Counted from the stretch's first letter, positions 17,380 through 27,657 are shown. The stretch is 42,674 nucleotides of DNA from Candidatus Cloacimonadota bacterium (GCA_018654125.1 JABIME010000084.1:1-42674), one strand, 5' to 3'. The notes: generated by a model from the letters alone, not told the origin. A program made the numbers and translations.

Positions 17380-20300
17380 CTACTCACAATCCACACAATC
17401 TTCATATTTTTCATGAGTTTTGAAACGTGTCATTCCAAGTTTTCCAAAAAGTGAATCTACCAATGAATATATAACAGGAATTACAAACAGAGTAAGAACT
17501 GTTGCAAAAGCTAATCCGAAAGCGATGCTAACTGCCATTGGTTTGTAATCTGATGTAGTACTGGAACTTGATAACATTATCGGCATAAATCCTGCAATTG
17601 TTGTTACTGTAGTCATAATTATTGGACGCAACCTAATAGATCCTGCATTAATCAAAGAATTCCACCTATCAACACCATTTGCTCTTTCACGATTCACAAA
17701 ATCTACAAGGACTAAGGCATCATTTACCACTACCCCAGCCAAAGCGACAACAGATATCATGGTCATCATCGAAAATGGTAAACCTGTAACTAAAAGCCCG
17801 AATACAACACCGATAAATGCAAATGGTAATGTTGCCATAACAATAAGTGGTTGTACAGCTGACTTAAATTGAGTCGCCAGTATCGTGAAGACCAATAGTA
17901 ACGCAACTGCAAGAGCAAAATATAACGAGTTATTAGTTTTTGCTTGCTCTTCTGCTTGTCCTCCATACTCAATCTGATAACCTGGGAATCGTTCTGAGAA
18001 TCCCGAAAGAATTCCTTTCTCGCCTGTGAGAGAATTTCCACGAAGTTGTTGTGTAACTTCTTCTGCAGAACGCTGAATTGTACGCCCATTTTCCTGATAA
18101 GTCGTAACAGAACCGGTTACAGTAATTAATCTCTTTCTATCACGATGTTCTATCTGTGCGTATCCGGAACCGATTTCTAGATCAGCAACTTCTTTGAGTG
18201 CTATAAAATCACCATTTCTGGTTCGCACGGGTAGATTTTCTAGATCAGATAATTCATCGATCTGTTCATCCATAACACGCAATACAATATCATATTCATC
18301 CATTCCAGTTCCACGATACTTAGAGATATGTCCACCAAATGAAGCATATCCCACTAAAGATGATATCGATTGAACATTCAAGCCATAAAGAGCCATTTTA
18401 TCATGTTTAGGAACTATCCTGATCTCATTTTTACCTTCTGCAAAACTCGTTTCAAGGTCAGCTGTTCCCTCTATTTTTTCAATTTCGGAAATAACATATT
18501 CACTGATCTCTTCTAAACGAGTTAGATCATCACCCTTAATTCTTATCTCAATATCTTCTCCGGTTGGAGGTCCACCCCGCTCTCCATCTTTAAATCTGAA
18601 AGTGTAGAGTCCCGGTAAATTAGATAAATATTTTCTTATCCTGTTTTTGATCTGATTATGTGTAAACTCCATTTCATCTAATTCAACTAAATCAATTTTA
18701 ATATTAGCATTTCTTGTTTCTACAAGATTTCTATGATTTTCTGAATATTGTCCAACCGTGCTCACAACAGATTCGATATCTGCGTTTTCGGGCATATTCA
18801 AAATGAAGTTCTCAACCTTTGTGATCACTTCATCAGTTTTTTCTAAACTGGTTCCGGTTGGCGTTTCTAAATTAATTACAATTATTTTTGGCATTCCTCT
18901 AGAGAAAAATTGGAATTTAACCAAACCTGAGAATAAAATCATTATAGAAAGGAACATAGCACCCAACAAAGCTAGAATTGTAAGCAATCTATGTTTTAAT
19001 ACTTTCTTAACTGTTTTACGGTAATTTTTTACAAGCCAATCATGTAGTTTATGTTCTTTTTTCTTTCTATCAAAATTCTTTTTCCCACCTAGTTCTGCTG
19101 TATGGGAAGGCAAAATAACCAAGCTTTCGAAAAGTGATGCTAAAAGAGCCATAGAGACCACGATCGGAAATACACTCATAAATCTTCCCATTCTGCCTTC
19201 CATCATCAATAAAGGCATAAATGCTGCAATTGTGGTTGCTACAGCAGCTACTACCGGCCATGCAATCTCTTGTGTACCTTTTATGGCAGCCTCTTTTAAA
19301 TTAAATCCCATTTCCCGGTACCTGTGAATATTTTCTAGAACAATAATAGCATCATCCACTATCATACCCAGAACCAGTATTAATGCAAAAAGACTAAGGT
19401 TATTTAGTGTAACATCGAATTGCTGCATTAAAATGAATGCCAGCAGAAAACTGAAGGGTATTCCCCACGAAGCGAAAAGCGCATTCTTCCAACCTATAAA
19501 GATCCATAATACTATAAAAACCAGTATGATTCCAATTATAGCATTAGTTCCCAATGTGCTAATGCTGTTTTTAACTCTAATCGAACCATCGTTCCTTACT
19601 TCTACCGAAAGTCCTTCCATTCTATATTCAAATTCAGCAGTTTTTTTGTAAATATCTTCCATCACACTGATTATGTTCCCATCTGCTTTCTTGTAGATAT
19701 CTACAGTAACTGCTTTTTTGCCATTAAGCTTACTTATTGTAATTGCCTCTTCCAATGTGTCACGTACGGTTGCTACATCTTCAATACGAACAGAGCGACC
19801 ATTTGTATCCATGCTTACAACTAAGTTTTCTATTTGATCAATGTTATCAAATTCTCCCATTGTTCGTATCAGAAATTCTGCATATCCAACTTTTATGGAA
19901 CCACCTGGAGCATTCTTGTTTCGCATGTTAATTGCATTTGCTAGATCGTTGAGAGAAATTCCATATTCCTTTAATTTATTGATATTACTATCGATCCAGA
20001 TCTGACGGTCACGAGTTCCAGAAATATTCACTTTAGAGATATAGCCCAACTCTAAAATCTCATCTTTAAAATCATCTGCAAGTTCACGCAAAGCGTTATC
20101 AGAAAGATCTCCACCAAGAGCAACTGTACATATCTCATTTACTTCCCGCATATTTAATTGTAGTAGGAATGGATCGTCCGCATCTTCGGGTAGATCGTTC
20201 ACTTTATCCATTTCCGTATTCAACTCATTCCATGCATCATCGATATCTGCTTTGGGGTCCATCTGAATATAAATTGTAGCTCTACCTTCCGAAGCTGTAG

Positions 20301-20544
20301 AAGAAATATAATCTACATCTTCCATATCAATTAGCTGATCTTCGATCTTTTTAACTACCAGAGTTTCCATTTCGGCTGGTGAAACACCCCTATAACTTAC
20401 CATTATATAAAAGGCTCCAAAATCGACAGCTGGCATCTCTTCTTTTGGCATATATATCATTGTGTACAAACCAAATATGAACACAATTATCATGATCATA
20501 TTTATAAGCACACCATTATCTACAGAAAATTTTGCTAAAGACAT
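17380..20544 (-). CDS. RND efflux pump inner-membrane transporter (AcrB/HAE1-like)
   Basis: The 1054-residue protein has the RND layout: TM1 at about 12-32, a large periplasmic loop, six central TM segments including the proton-relay GMIVDDAIIVLEN in TM4, a second large loop, and the C-terminal TM block with VALAGVVVNDALVLVD. It forms the proton-driven trimeric pump of a tripartite exporter, with the adaptor and TolC-like genes directly upstream in the same operon. AAGGAG precedes the start, 19 nt after the adaptor stop. Length and motifs are complete. Control is probably by the PadR regulator at the head of the operon; substrates cannot be predicted. Confidence 0.93.
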   Translation of the reverse strand: MSLAKFSVDNGVLINMIMIIVFIFGLYTMIYMPKEEMPAVDFGAFYIMVSYRGVSPAEMETLVVKKIEDQLIDMEDVDYISSTASEGRATIYIQMDPKADIDDAWNELNTEMDKVNDLPEDADDPFLLQLNMREVNEICTVALGGDLSDNALRELADDFKDEILELGYISKVNISGTRDRQIWIDSNINKLKEYGISLNDLANAINMRNKNAPGGSIKVGYAEFLIRTMGEFDNIDQIENLVVSMDTNGRSVRIEDVATVRDTLEEAITISKLNGKKAVTVDIYKKADGNIISVMEDIYKKTAEFEYRMEGLSVEVRNDGSIRVKNSISTLGTNAIIGIILVFIVLWIFIGWKNALFASWGIPFSFLLAFILMQQFDVTLNNLSLFALILVLGMIVDDAIIVLENIHRYREMGFNLKEAAIKGTQEIAWPVVAAVATTIAAFMPLLMMEGRMGRFMSVFPIVVSMALLASLFESLVILPSHTAELGGKKNFDRKKKEHKLHDWLVKNYRKTVKKVLKHRLLTILALLGAMFLSIMILFSGLVKFQFFSRGMPKIIVINLETPTGTSLEKTDEVITKVENFILNMPENADIESVVSTVGQYSENHRNLVETRNANIKIDLVELDEMEFTHNQIKNRIRKYLSNLPGLYTFRFKDGERGGPPTGEDIEIRIKGDDLTRLEEISEYVISEIEKIEGTADLETSFAEGKNEIRIVPKHDKMALYGLNVQSISSLVGYASFGGHISKYRGTGMDEYDIVLRVMDEQIDELSDLENLPVRTRNGDFIALKEVADLEIGSGYAQIEHRDRKRLITVTGSVTTYQENGRTIQRSAEEVTQQLRGNSLTGEKGILSGFSERFPGYQIEYGGQAEEQAKTNNSLYFALAVALLLVFTILATQFKSAVQPLIVMATLPFAFIGVVFGLLVTGLPFSMMTMISVVALAGVVVNDALVLVDFVNRERANGVDRWNSLINAGSIRLRPIIMTTVTTIAGFMPIMLSSSSTTSDYKPMAVSIAFGLAFATVLTLFVIPVIYSLVDSLFGKLGMTRFKTHEKYEDCVDCE

Positions 20545-20563
20545 ATCATCTCCTTAATTATTG

Positions 20564-21664
20564 CTATTGTAAATTGAATCCGGATTTTACTTCTACCAGA
20601 GTACTGTCTGAAAGGCTATCTATACCATCTATAACAAGTTTATCATTCTCTTGCAGACCAGACTTTATGATTACATTATTAGCAACTTTTTCTCCTAACT
20701 CAATAATTCTGATTTCAGCTCTGTTTTCATTATTAATAACATAAACAAATTGTTTATCATATTTTTCTCTAAGATTCTCGATGGATGTATAGAGCACATT
20801 TTCAAATGTATGTGAGTAAATTTGCCCTTCAACTATCATGCCCGGGAAAAGTTCTAAATTTGGATTTTGAAGTACAATCTCAATTGGATAATTATTGCCA
20901 CCGGTTACGGGTCTAATACCTATTCCTGTAACCTTGCCAAGATATTCTTTCCCATAATACTTAATTGTTACATCATTACCTTTTTTTACAAAAGAGATAT
21001 CAGATTCACTAACTCCTGTTCGAATGATAAGTTTATTAGAATTAACAATACCTGCTATTTTCATTCCCATATTCACCATCTCTCCAACTTCTAGCTTAAG
21101 TTCTGCGATATACCCAGCAACAGGTGCAGTAAATTGAGAATTTTCTAAGTTCTTTCTGGCAGATTCAGAATTTGCTAATGCTCCGTTGTAACCTGCTTGA
21201 GCACTCTTGAGAGAACTTTTTGCCTGTAAAAATTCTTTTTCTGAGATCTTATTTTCTTCATATAGTTTATTAGAGGCGGTTATACTTAGATTTGCTGTTT
21301 CTAAATTTGCTTCTGCTGCAAGTAAAGATGCTTGAGATTGCAAAAACATATTCTTAACATCTGTATTATCAATCCTGCCAATTGCATCACCTTTATCTAC
21401 CCAATCACCAAGTTTTTTGTATATCTCTATTACTTTCCCATTTGTCTCACTAGAAAGATCTACATCTGTAATACCTTCTAATTTTCCAATAACATTTACA
21501 TATTTATCAAGATCCTGTTGTTGCATTTCTTGAACCATTACAAGAACTTCTTTCTCTTTTGTTTTACTACCCATTGGGCTTTCAGATTTCTTTTTCTCTG
21601 TACATGAGATTAGTGACATTGCAAGTACAAAAATTAATAAGGTAAGTTTTGTTATGTTCTTCAT
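20564..21664 (-). CDS. RND periplasmic adaptor (membrane fusion) lipoprotein
   Basis: The 366-residue protein begins with a lipoprotein signal (lipobox LISC, Cys at about 21). It then shows the adaptor plan: a biotinyl-lipoyl half (GKVIEIYKKLGDWVDKGD), a helical hairpin, the second half (QFTAPVAGYIAELKLEVGE), and beta-barrel and membrane-proximal domains. It bridges the RND pump and the outer-membrane channel. It is the third gene of the PadR-TolC-adaptor-RND operon, 11 nt after the channel gene with a GGAG ribosome site. Confidence 0.92.
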   Translation of the reverse strand: MKNITKLTLLIFVLAMSLISCTEKKKSESPMGSKTKEKEVLVMVQEMQQQDLDKYVNVIGKLEGITDVDLSSETNGKVIEIYKKLGDWVDKGDAIGRIDNTDVKNMFLQSQASLLAAEANLETANLSITASNKLYEENKISEKEFLQAKSSLKSAQAGYNGALANSESARKNLENSQFTAPVAGYIAELKLEVGEMVNMGMKIAGIVNSNKLIIRTGVSESDISFVKKGNDVTIKYYGKEYLGKVTGIGIRPVTGGNNYPIEIVLQNPNLELFPGMIVEGQIYSHTFENVLYTSIENLREKYDKQFVYVINNENRAEIRIIELGEKVANNVIIKSGLQENDKLVIDGIDSLSDSTLVEVKSGFNLQ

Positions 21665-21675
21665 TTTTTCTCCAA

Positions 21676-23001
21676 TTATCTATTTATTATTTTTTCTAAA
21701 ATTTGTGGATCTTCTTCGCCCATAATTAACATTAAGTTAGATTTAGCACGTAAATAATTATAAAAGCTGCTTGTATATTGATTTTGAGCAGAAGTAAACA
21801 TTACTTCAACAAATAGAAGATCATTCGCAGTATTCGCACCCAATGCAAAACGTTCTTTCATTTGATCATAAGTTTCTTGAGAGTAGCTCATTGCAAGTTT
21901 AGCAGATTTTACAGTTTTTGCAGCAGCTACCAGATTTATGATTGAGCTTTGCAAAGAGAGTTTGATACCGCTACTAACAGTTCCTAAAGTATATTTAGCT
22001 TGCTTTAGATTATGGTTTGCTTTTGCTACTTCTAAGCCATTATCTACCAGTGGAAAGATTGGGACAGATAGATTAATTCCAAGTTGTCCGCTTTCTTCAT
22101 AATCATCTTGAATATCATATTTCGACCAACTATTGGAATATTGTAAATTTACAGATGGCAGAAAGTTCCCGCCTGCCATTAATAATGATTTTTTATTTGT
22201 ATTAACTGAGATCTTAGATTTTTTAAGTGAAGGATTATTCTCCTTACCTATATTAACTACTGCTTCTATCATCCCGTCTAATTCGCTTATAGATTTGCTG
22301 CAAAGATCATCTAAAGTTAATTGATGCGCTTCGATAGGAATTTCTGACAATTCTTTGATCTCTTCGATCTGTAAGAAATTCGCGAGTTCTAACAAGCTGA
22401 TCTGATACAAATTTTCCATTTGAATTAAATTTACTTCTTTGCCGGCTAACTCAGATTGGAATTGTAATAATTCAGCTTTAGAAAGTGTTCCGGCATCGTA
22501 TCTAACTTGAGCTACATCCACATTTGTTTGAGATGAGAGCAGATCTTTTCTTGAGATCTCTAATAGGTTCTGATTTTCTAGTACATTAAAATATTTTGAT
22601 TCAACATCTGCTATTGTACTCAATAATTTGTTTGTTAAATTTTCTTTGGCAATTTTGTAACCATCGTTAGCCATACGAGCACCAAGCCAGATTTTTCCAC
22701 CATTAAAAATAGGTTGAGAAATCGTGTATCCATAAGATTGAGTTTCTTCCGCAAGTTCTGGTGTTCCCACCATTCTAAGCTCATTAAATTTTACATAGTT
22801 TCCGTTCACTGTGGCAGAAGGGATTAAACTCAAATAAGATTGCCACAAACTATTTTTACTGGCTTTTGTAGCTTGTTCCTGAGCAAGTAGATCTGGATTA
22901 TTTTTTAGAGCCAATTTCTTAGCTTCGTCTAAAGTGAGTGATTGTGCAATTAAGTTCATTGATAACGAAATCACAATAATTGGTAATAATATTTTTTTCA
23001 T
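21676..23001 (-). CDS. TolC-family outer-membrane efflux protein
   Basis: The 441-residue protein has a signal peptide (cleavage near IAQS at 20) and two internally similar halves of long helices with the OEP-family start LTLDEAKKLALKNNPDLLAQ. It should trimerise into the outer-membrane exit duct for the RND pump encoded downstream. Its ATG overlaps the stop of the PadR gene by one base (TAATG), with GAGGAG in the regulator's last codons. The two are thus translationally coupled. Confidence 0.92.
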   Translation of the reverse strand: MKKILLPIIVISLSMNLIAQSLTLDEAKKLALKNNPDLLAQEQATKASKNSLWQSYLSLIPSATVNGNYVKFNELRMVGTPELAEETQSYGYTISQPIFNGGKIWLGARMANDGYKIAKENLTNKLLSTIADVESKYFNVLENQNLLEISRKDLLSSQTNVDVAQVRYDAGTLSKAELLQFQSELAGKEVNLIQMENLYQISLLELANFLQIEEIKELSEIPIEAHQLTLDDLCSKSISELDGMIEAVVNIGKENNPSLKKSKISVNTNKKSLLMAGGNFLPSVNLQYSNSWSKYDIQDDYEESGQLGINLSVPIFPLVDNGLEVAKANHNLKQAKYTLGTVSSGIKLSLQSSIINLVAAAKTVKSAKLAMSYSQETYDQMKERFALGANTANDLLFVEVMFTSAQNQYTSSFYNYLRAKSNLMLIMGEEDPQILEKIINR

Positions 23002-23582
23002 TAATTCTCCTCTTTAAAGTCTTTTTTATTCACGGGAAGTATTGCTGCTTCTTTTATCTGCTTTAATGTTTCAAGTTCAAGACCTTTCATTTTTTTCATT
23101 GTCCCATGCATAATTTTTGCATAAAAGGGAAACTCCGGCATTTCACCATCTTCAATTGCCTGCTTATGTCTTTTTTTCATTTTCATTTCCATTTGCTCAT
23201 GTTTATCTTCCCGATTCTTAATAATTTCTAAGAATTCTGTAAGAGTGATATTTTTTTGAACAAACCGAAATGCGTTCCAGAAATCCATAGGAGTATGAGA
23301 TTTGTCTTTTCCCCAAAGAAATGTATTTAGTAATTCCAAGAAGTGCTTTTTACCTTCTTTTGTTAATGTAAAAACTTTGCGTGGTGGATTATTACCATCC
23401 TGTTTCATTTTCCCAGTAATAAAACCTTGTTTTTCTAATCTTTGCAATGTTTTATATACAGAAGGAGTTTTTACCCTTGCCCACATTTCAATTCCACGCT
23501 TTTCAAAATATCTAATAATTTTGTAACCATGCATTGGTTGCTTGCTTAAAGACCCCAACACAAACAGATCAAGTCGTGACAT
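23001..23582 (-). CDS. PadR-family transcriptional regulator
   Basis: The 193-residue protein has the PadR winged helix at the N-terminus (LGSLSKQPMHGYKIIRYFE, then TPSVYKTLQRLEKQGFI and FTLTKEGKKHFLELL) and a helical dimerisation domain. PadR proteins are usually repressors released by small ligands. As first gene of an efflux operon it most likely controls the operon and itself. A candidate promoter with an overlapping dyad lies at 23695-23729. Strong GGAGG ribosome site. Confidence 0.9.
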   Translation of the reverse strand: MSRLDLFVLGSLSKQPMHGYKIIRYFEKRGIEMWARVKTPSVYKTLQRLEKQGFITGKMKQDGNNPPRKVFTLTKEGKKHFLELLNTFLWGKDKSHTPMDFWNAFRFVQKNITLTEFLEIIKNREDKHEQMEMKMKKRHKQAIEDGEMPEFPFYAKIMHGTMKKMKGLELETLKQIKEAAILPVNKKDFKEEN

Positions 23583-23694
23583 TATACCTCCAAATCACTT
23601 TCTATATTGTTTCATCTACAGTTTAATGACAGGATAAGATCAGAAATCCTGCATATTATTTTCTAATATTTCATTTTCTACTACTACACTTTAG

Positions 23695-23729
23695 AGTACC
23701 CATAAATTATTTCGTACTTTTAGAGTCAA
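23695..23729 (-). promoter_or_regulatory. Candidate promoter and operator of the efflux operon
   Basis: On the minus strand TTGACT (23729-23724) is followed after 17 nt by TTTATG. An AGTAC/GTACT dyad (23695-23718) covers the spacer and -10, a suitable place for repressor binding by PadR. The -10 match is poor. Confidence 0.35.
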
Positions 23730-23940
23730 GTAGATTATTATAAAGTAGAATAGTATTTGGAGCTCATTTTGAATATTTCTCTTCACTTAGAATGACAGTA
23801 TTTATCGCTATATATCACTATTAATTGATTTTATGTTTTTTGAGACAATTTTTCTTCTTGACATTATAACCTCCAAAAAAGTTTGTCCCCAGATATTTTT
23901 TAATAAAATAAATCATGAAAAGATAAAGATAGGAGATAAG

Positions 23941-24738
23941 GTGTATCGCAATAAATTGTTTTCAATTTTAATGATATTGATAATAGTAGTTTTTACAGTG
24001 ACAGATATAGTTCATGCTTCGCAGTTTAAAGAAACAATAATATACGAAGTTGAACAATTCACTTCTGTACCTGGATTTTCAAAAACATTAACATATGAAC
24101 AAAATGTACAATCATTCTTAGATTTTTTAAGACCCATCATAAAATCTGAGAATAGCTATATAATGCATGACAGGATCAAGTTAATTAATTTGATAACTAG
24201 CTTAGAAAAAGGAAATCTTGATGTAGATGATATCAACTGGATTAATAACAAGGCAATATATTATAAATTGTATAATTTTTCTTATACAAATAAAGAGGAT
24301 CTATCATATTTGTTAACCAGAATTGATGTAATTCCAGAGTTAATGGTTATTTCACAGGCAGCAATAGAATCTGCATATGGAACATCCGGTTTTGCAAAGA
24401 GGGCTAACAACCTTTTTGGAATGCGTACGATGTCACAGAGCAGGGGTATTATTCCTAAGAAGCGTTCAGAGGGAGCAAAATTTTATGTTGCAAAATATGA
24501 AACAGTAAATCAATCTATAGAGTGTTACTTAAGGAATTTGAATACCCATAATGCTTATTATGATTTACGCAAAAACCGAAAAGATTTCAGAGAGACAAAT
24601 GAACCGGTAGATGCATACACACTTGCAAATGGATTAACAAAATATTCTGCTGAAGGTGACATTTACGTTCAAAAAATTAGAAGAACAATGAAGAAGCACG
24701 AAAATTCTTTGGATGAAGATATTCCAAATAAAATTTAG
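23941..24738 (+). CDS. Bax-like glucosaminidase-domain protein
   Basis: The C-terminal two thirds resemble the Bax/mannosyl-glycoprotein endo-beta-N-acetylglucosaminidase family. They contain MVISQAAIESAYGTSGFAKR, with a likely catalytic Glu143, then NNLFGMR and a YRNLNTH-like repeat region (ECYLRNLNTHNAYYDLR). The family cleaves peptidoglycan glycan strands. I choose GTG 23941, because GGAG lies a few bases upstream and the product then begins with a normal signal peptide or anchor (residues 5-25, ending HASQ). An upstream ATG at 23833 would add 36 atypical residues. It is transcribed alone and convergent with the kinase gene, 18 bp apart. Confidence 0.82.
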   Translation: MYRNKLFSILMILIIVVFTVTDIVHASQFKETIIYEVEQFTSVPGFSKTLTYEQNVQSFLDFLRPIIKSENSYIMHDRIKLINLITSLEKGNLDVDDINWINNKAIYYKLYNFSYTNKEDLSYLLTRIDVIPELMVISQAAIESAYGTSGFAKRANNLFGMRTMSQSRGIIPKKRSEGAKFYVAKYETVNQSIECYLRNLNTHNAYYDLRKNRKDFRETNEPVDAYTLANGLTKYSAEGDIYVQKIRRTMKKHENSLDEDIPNKI

Positions 24739-24756
24739 ATCAAATTATGAATAACC

Positions 24757-26112
24757 TTAAAATCTTAAAGTAAAATTAGTTTCCACATTCTGCTCTGATT
24801 GTGCTGTAAGCGTACCACCATGCATTCTCATGATTTGCTTAGACAAACTCAATCCAATTCCAGAGCCATCTGGTTTGGTTGTAAAAAATGGTACGAATAT
24901 TTTATCAATTACTTCCTTAAGGATTCCGGGACCGTTATCTATAACTTGCAATGCGATCTTACCTCTTTTATCTAAGAATGCTCGCATTACAATTTTTGCA
25001 TCTTTAGTATCAGATAGTACATGTATTGCATTTTTAACTATATTTATAAGTACCTGTTCAATCAATTCTTCATCGGCTGTTAATTCCAGGCTAGGTGGTG
25101 AAATATCCAATACACATTCAACACCATTTATCATTAGGTCTTTTTCCATTAATAGGTGAACATTATTGAATATTTCGCTAACAAGAACAATATCAAATTT
25201 AGGTTTAGGGATTTTGGTAAGATTACGATAAGATTCAACAAAATGAACTAAGCCTGTACTTCTTTTAGATATCGTTTTTAATGAATTTCGAATATCAATT
25301 ATAGTATCATCATCAATCATTTGAGGAATATTATCGGTCGTATCAATGTCTTTTAACAGCTCATTTATTGTTGAAGAAAGTGAAGCAATGGGAGTAATTG
25401 AATTCATTATCTCATGCGTTAGAACACGAATAAGTTTTTGCCAGGCTTCCATTTCCTGCTCTTCTAATTCAGACTGAATATTTTGAATAGAAACCAAGAT
25501 TATGCTTTGCATTCTTATTTTAAATTCAGTTGCATAAACAGCTAATTGCATCATCATATCATTATCGGTAACCTGTACAAGTGTGCGCTCACCAGTTTTC
25601 ATATTTTGCAATTTTTCTACAAGCTCAGAGCTGTAACTCTGCAGATCTTTAATGTTTTTAAGTTTGCTAACTTGAAATAGTTTTTTTGCACTATTATTTA
25701 TCATCTCAACGCTACCATCTTTTTGGAACGCAATTAGGCTGATTCCAATATGCTGGATTACATTTTGAAGATAATGATAATGCTCTTCTTTTTCTGTTCT
25801 GATCTTCTGAAAATCTGCTATCACATCGTTAAAAGCATCTTTCATCTCATCATAAGCAGAACCTAAACCTTCTAGTCTAAAGCTTCGTGAAAAATCTGCA
25901 TAGCGAATAGATTCTAAGAAACTGGTTAGATATCTGTTGGTTTTTTGAACATATTTTATTAGGTCAAAAACCTGAAAGATTATTAGTGTTCCCAACAAGA
26001 TCGGAGTCACATTAAATCCAAAACTATAGATCGAGATAAAAACAGCTAAGATCATTAATATGATAAGAACTATGCGAACAACTGTATGAACTTTAAAATT
26101 CTTATAAACCAT
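24757..26112 (-). CDS. NtrB/ZraS-type sensor histidine kinase
   Basis: The 451-residue membrane kinase has two TM segments (about 12-30 and 34-52) with almost no periplasmic loop. A HAMP-like linker, a PAS domain (about 113-205), HisKA with phosphoacceptor His233 (LTHEIMNSITP) and a HATPase_c domain (EQVLINIVKNA, DNGPGI, GSGIGLSLSKQI) follow. The short loop implies that the signal is sensed in or near the membrane or through PAS. It overlaps the response regulator gene by 11 nt, so the two form a pair. Likely role: phosphorylate the sigma-54 activator encoded upstream in response to envelope stress or an export substrate; the signal is inferred. Confidence 0.92.
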   Translation of the reverse strand: MVYKNFKVHTVVRIVLIILMILAVFISIYSFGFNVTPILLGTLIIFQVFDLIKYVQKTNRYLTSFLESIRYADFSRSFRLEGLGSAYDEMKDAFNDVIADFQKIRTEKEEHYHYLQNVIQHIGISLIAFQKDGSVEMINNSAKKLFQVSKLKNIKDLQSYSSELVEKLQNMKTGERTLVQVTDNDMMMQLAVYATEFKIRMQSIILVSIQNIQSELEEQEMEAWQKLIRVLTHEIMNSITPIASLSSTINELLKDIDTTDNIPQMIDDDTIIDIRNSLKTISKRSTGLVHFVESYRNLTKIPKPKFDIVLVSEIFNNVHLLMEKDLMINGVECVLDISPPSLELTADEELIEQVLINIVKNAIHVLSDTKDAKIVMRAFLDKRGKIALQVIDNGPGILKEVIDKIFVPFFTTKPDGSGIGLSLSKQIMRMHGGTLTAQSEQNVETNFTLRF

Positions 26113-27475
26113 ATTTTTCTAATCTTCTATAAAGAGAAGCCCTTGTTAATCCGAGTTCTTTTGCCGCCTGACTTATATTACCATCATACTTTCGTAATGC
26201 TCTTTGAATAACATCACGTTCTATATCTTCAATATTAAAAGTGCTTAAAGTTCCATCATTACTTGCATTTTGAGTTGTTTTCAGCATGAAATCATTTGGT
26301 TGCAAAATTTTAGATTCACTTAATATCACAGCTCTCTCTACAGCATGCTGTAATTCTCTTACATTTCCCGGCCAGCTATATTGACGGAGTTTCTTCATTG
26401 CAGTTGAATTAACACTTTTAATATTTTTCTTATATTTATGAGTAAATTTAAGCAGAAAATGTTCTACAAGCAACGGAATATCTTCTATTCTATCTTGCAG
26501 CAGAGGTAAATTGATCTCAACTGTATTTATTCTATATAAGAGATCTTGTCGAAAAGAACCCTCTTTTGCCATTTTATAGATTGGCATATTTGTTGCACAT
26601 ATCAAACGAACGTCAACTGGTCTTGGTTTATTAGATCCAACTCTTACAACCTCCCTCTTCTCGATAACTGTTAACAATTTCGATTGCAGTGAAGGTGACA
26701 GATTTCCAATTTCATCTAGGAAAAGCGTACCTCCAGAAGCAACCTCAAATCTTCCGGGTTTATCTTTTTTTGCATCTGTAAAAGAACCTTTCATATGCCC
26801 AAATAATTCGCTTTCGAATAGGGTTTCGCTAATTGCACCAAGATCCACACTTAGGAATACATCTTTACTACGAGCTGAATTTCTGTGTAAAGCTCTGGCT
26901 ACAAGTTCTTTTCCTGTACCATTCTCACCTAATATTAAAACGCTGGCATCTGTTGATGCAACTTTTTGAATAATATTGTATACTTTATACATCTCAGCAG
27001 AATCACCAATAAAATCATGGAAGGGTTGATCTAATTTCTTGCATAACTCATTTCTAGAAAGTCTTAATTTATCTGCTTCTAACAAAGAACCACGTAATTT
27101 TAGAGCAGAAGATATTGTAGCTAATAACTTTGCATTTTGCCAAGGTTTCAAAACAAAATCTACAGCTCCTGCCTTTATTGCCTTAACTGCACGCTCAACA
27201 TCACCATAAGCAGTAATAAAAATTACTACGGCAGAAGGATCTATTTCCAGGATTTTTTCTAACCAATAAAATCCTTCCTGACCTCCTATCATATCTCTTG
27301 TAAAATTCATATCGAGAAGTATCACATCAAAACTACCTTGTTCCAATAAACCCGGTATCCTATCAGGATTTATTTCTGTATGTATCAATTCAAAATGATT
27401 TTTTAAGAGTAATTTTAAACTAAAAAGTATATCTTCGTTATCGTCAATTGCTAATATTTTACCAAATTTACCCAT
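26102..27475 (-). CDS. NtrC-family sigma-54-dependent response regulator
   Basis: The 457-residue protein has a receiver domain (phospho-Asp55 in VILLDMNF, DD at 11-12, Lys near 107), an AAA+ domain (Walker A GENGTGKE, Walker B GGTLFLDEIG) and a Fis-type HTH (GNISQAAKELGLTRASLYRR). The sigma-54 contact loop reads GSFTDA instead of the classical GAFTGA. I prefer ATG 27475, preceded by GGGAG and directly before the receiver start, over an upstream in-frame start at 27529. It is divergent from an export operon with a sigma-54 promoter and tandem dyads between the two genes. Those dyads recur at two further sigma-54 promoters, so this protein is the probable activator of all three. Confidence 0.93.
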   Translation of the reverse strand: MGKFGKILAIDDNEDILFSLKLLLKNHFELIHTEINPDRIPGLLEQGSFDVILLDMNFTRDMIGGQEGFYWLEKILEIDPSAVVIFITAYGDVERAVKAIKAGAVDFVLKPWQNAKLLATISSALKLRGSLLEADKLRLSRNELCKKLDQPFHDFIGDSAEMYKVYNIIQKVASTDASVLILGENGTGKELVARALHRNSARSKDVFLSVDLGAISETLFESELFGHMKGSFTDAKKDKPGRFEVASGGTLFLDEIGNLSPSLQSKLLTVIEKREVVRVGSNKPRPVDVRLICATNMPIYKMAKEGSFRQDLLYRINTVEINLPLLQDRIEDIPLLVEHFLLKFTHKYKKNIKSVNSTAMKKLRQYSWPGNVRELQHAVERAVILSESKILQPNDFMLKTTQNASNDGTLSTFNIEDIERDVIQRALRKYDGNISQAAKELGLTRASLYRRLEKYGL

Positions 27476-27566
27476 TTCAAAAACTCCCAAATACCAATTT
27501 TTTATATCATTCACTAAATTCAACTCCATACTTATTTTAATGAATAAAATTCGTCAACAAAAAAAC

Positions 27567-27604
27567 TGTCCGCCAACGTACATATGCAAGTACGCAATCG
27601 AACA
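27567..27604 (+). promoter_or_regulatory. Tandem enhancer sites of the export operon (TGTNCG-N4-CGNACA)
   Basis: Two 16-bp dyads, TGTCCGCCAACGTACA (27567-27582) and AGTACGCAATCGAACA (27589-27604), lie 22 bp apart, two helical turns. The first starts 91 nt before the sigma-54 promoter TGG. The same layout occurs at the two promoters near 40.3-40.6 kb. Probable binding sites of the adjacent NtrC-type regulator. Confidence 0.8.
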
Positions 27605-27657
27605 GATTTATACAATATATTTTGCGTATCTGGCTATGCACGTAGTATTTACGTATT

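Noticed and set aside
23833..23940. Upstream ATG adding 36 residues to the Bax-like protein
   Set aside because: The GTG at 23941 has a GGAG site and starts a normal signal peptide; the extension is AT-rich and has no ribosome site.
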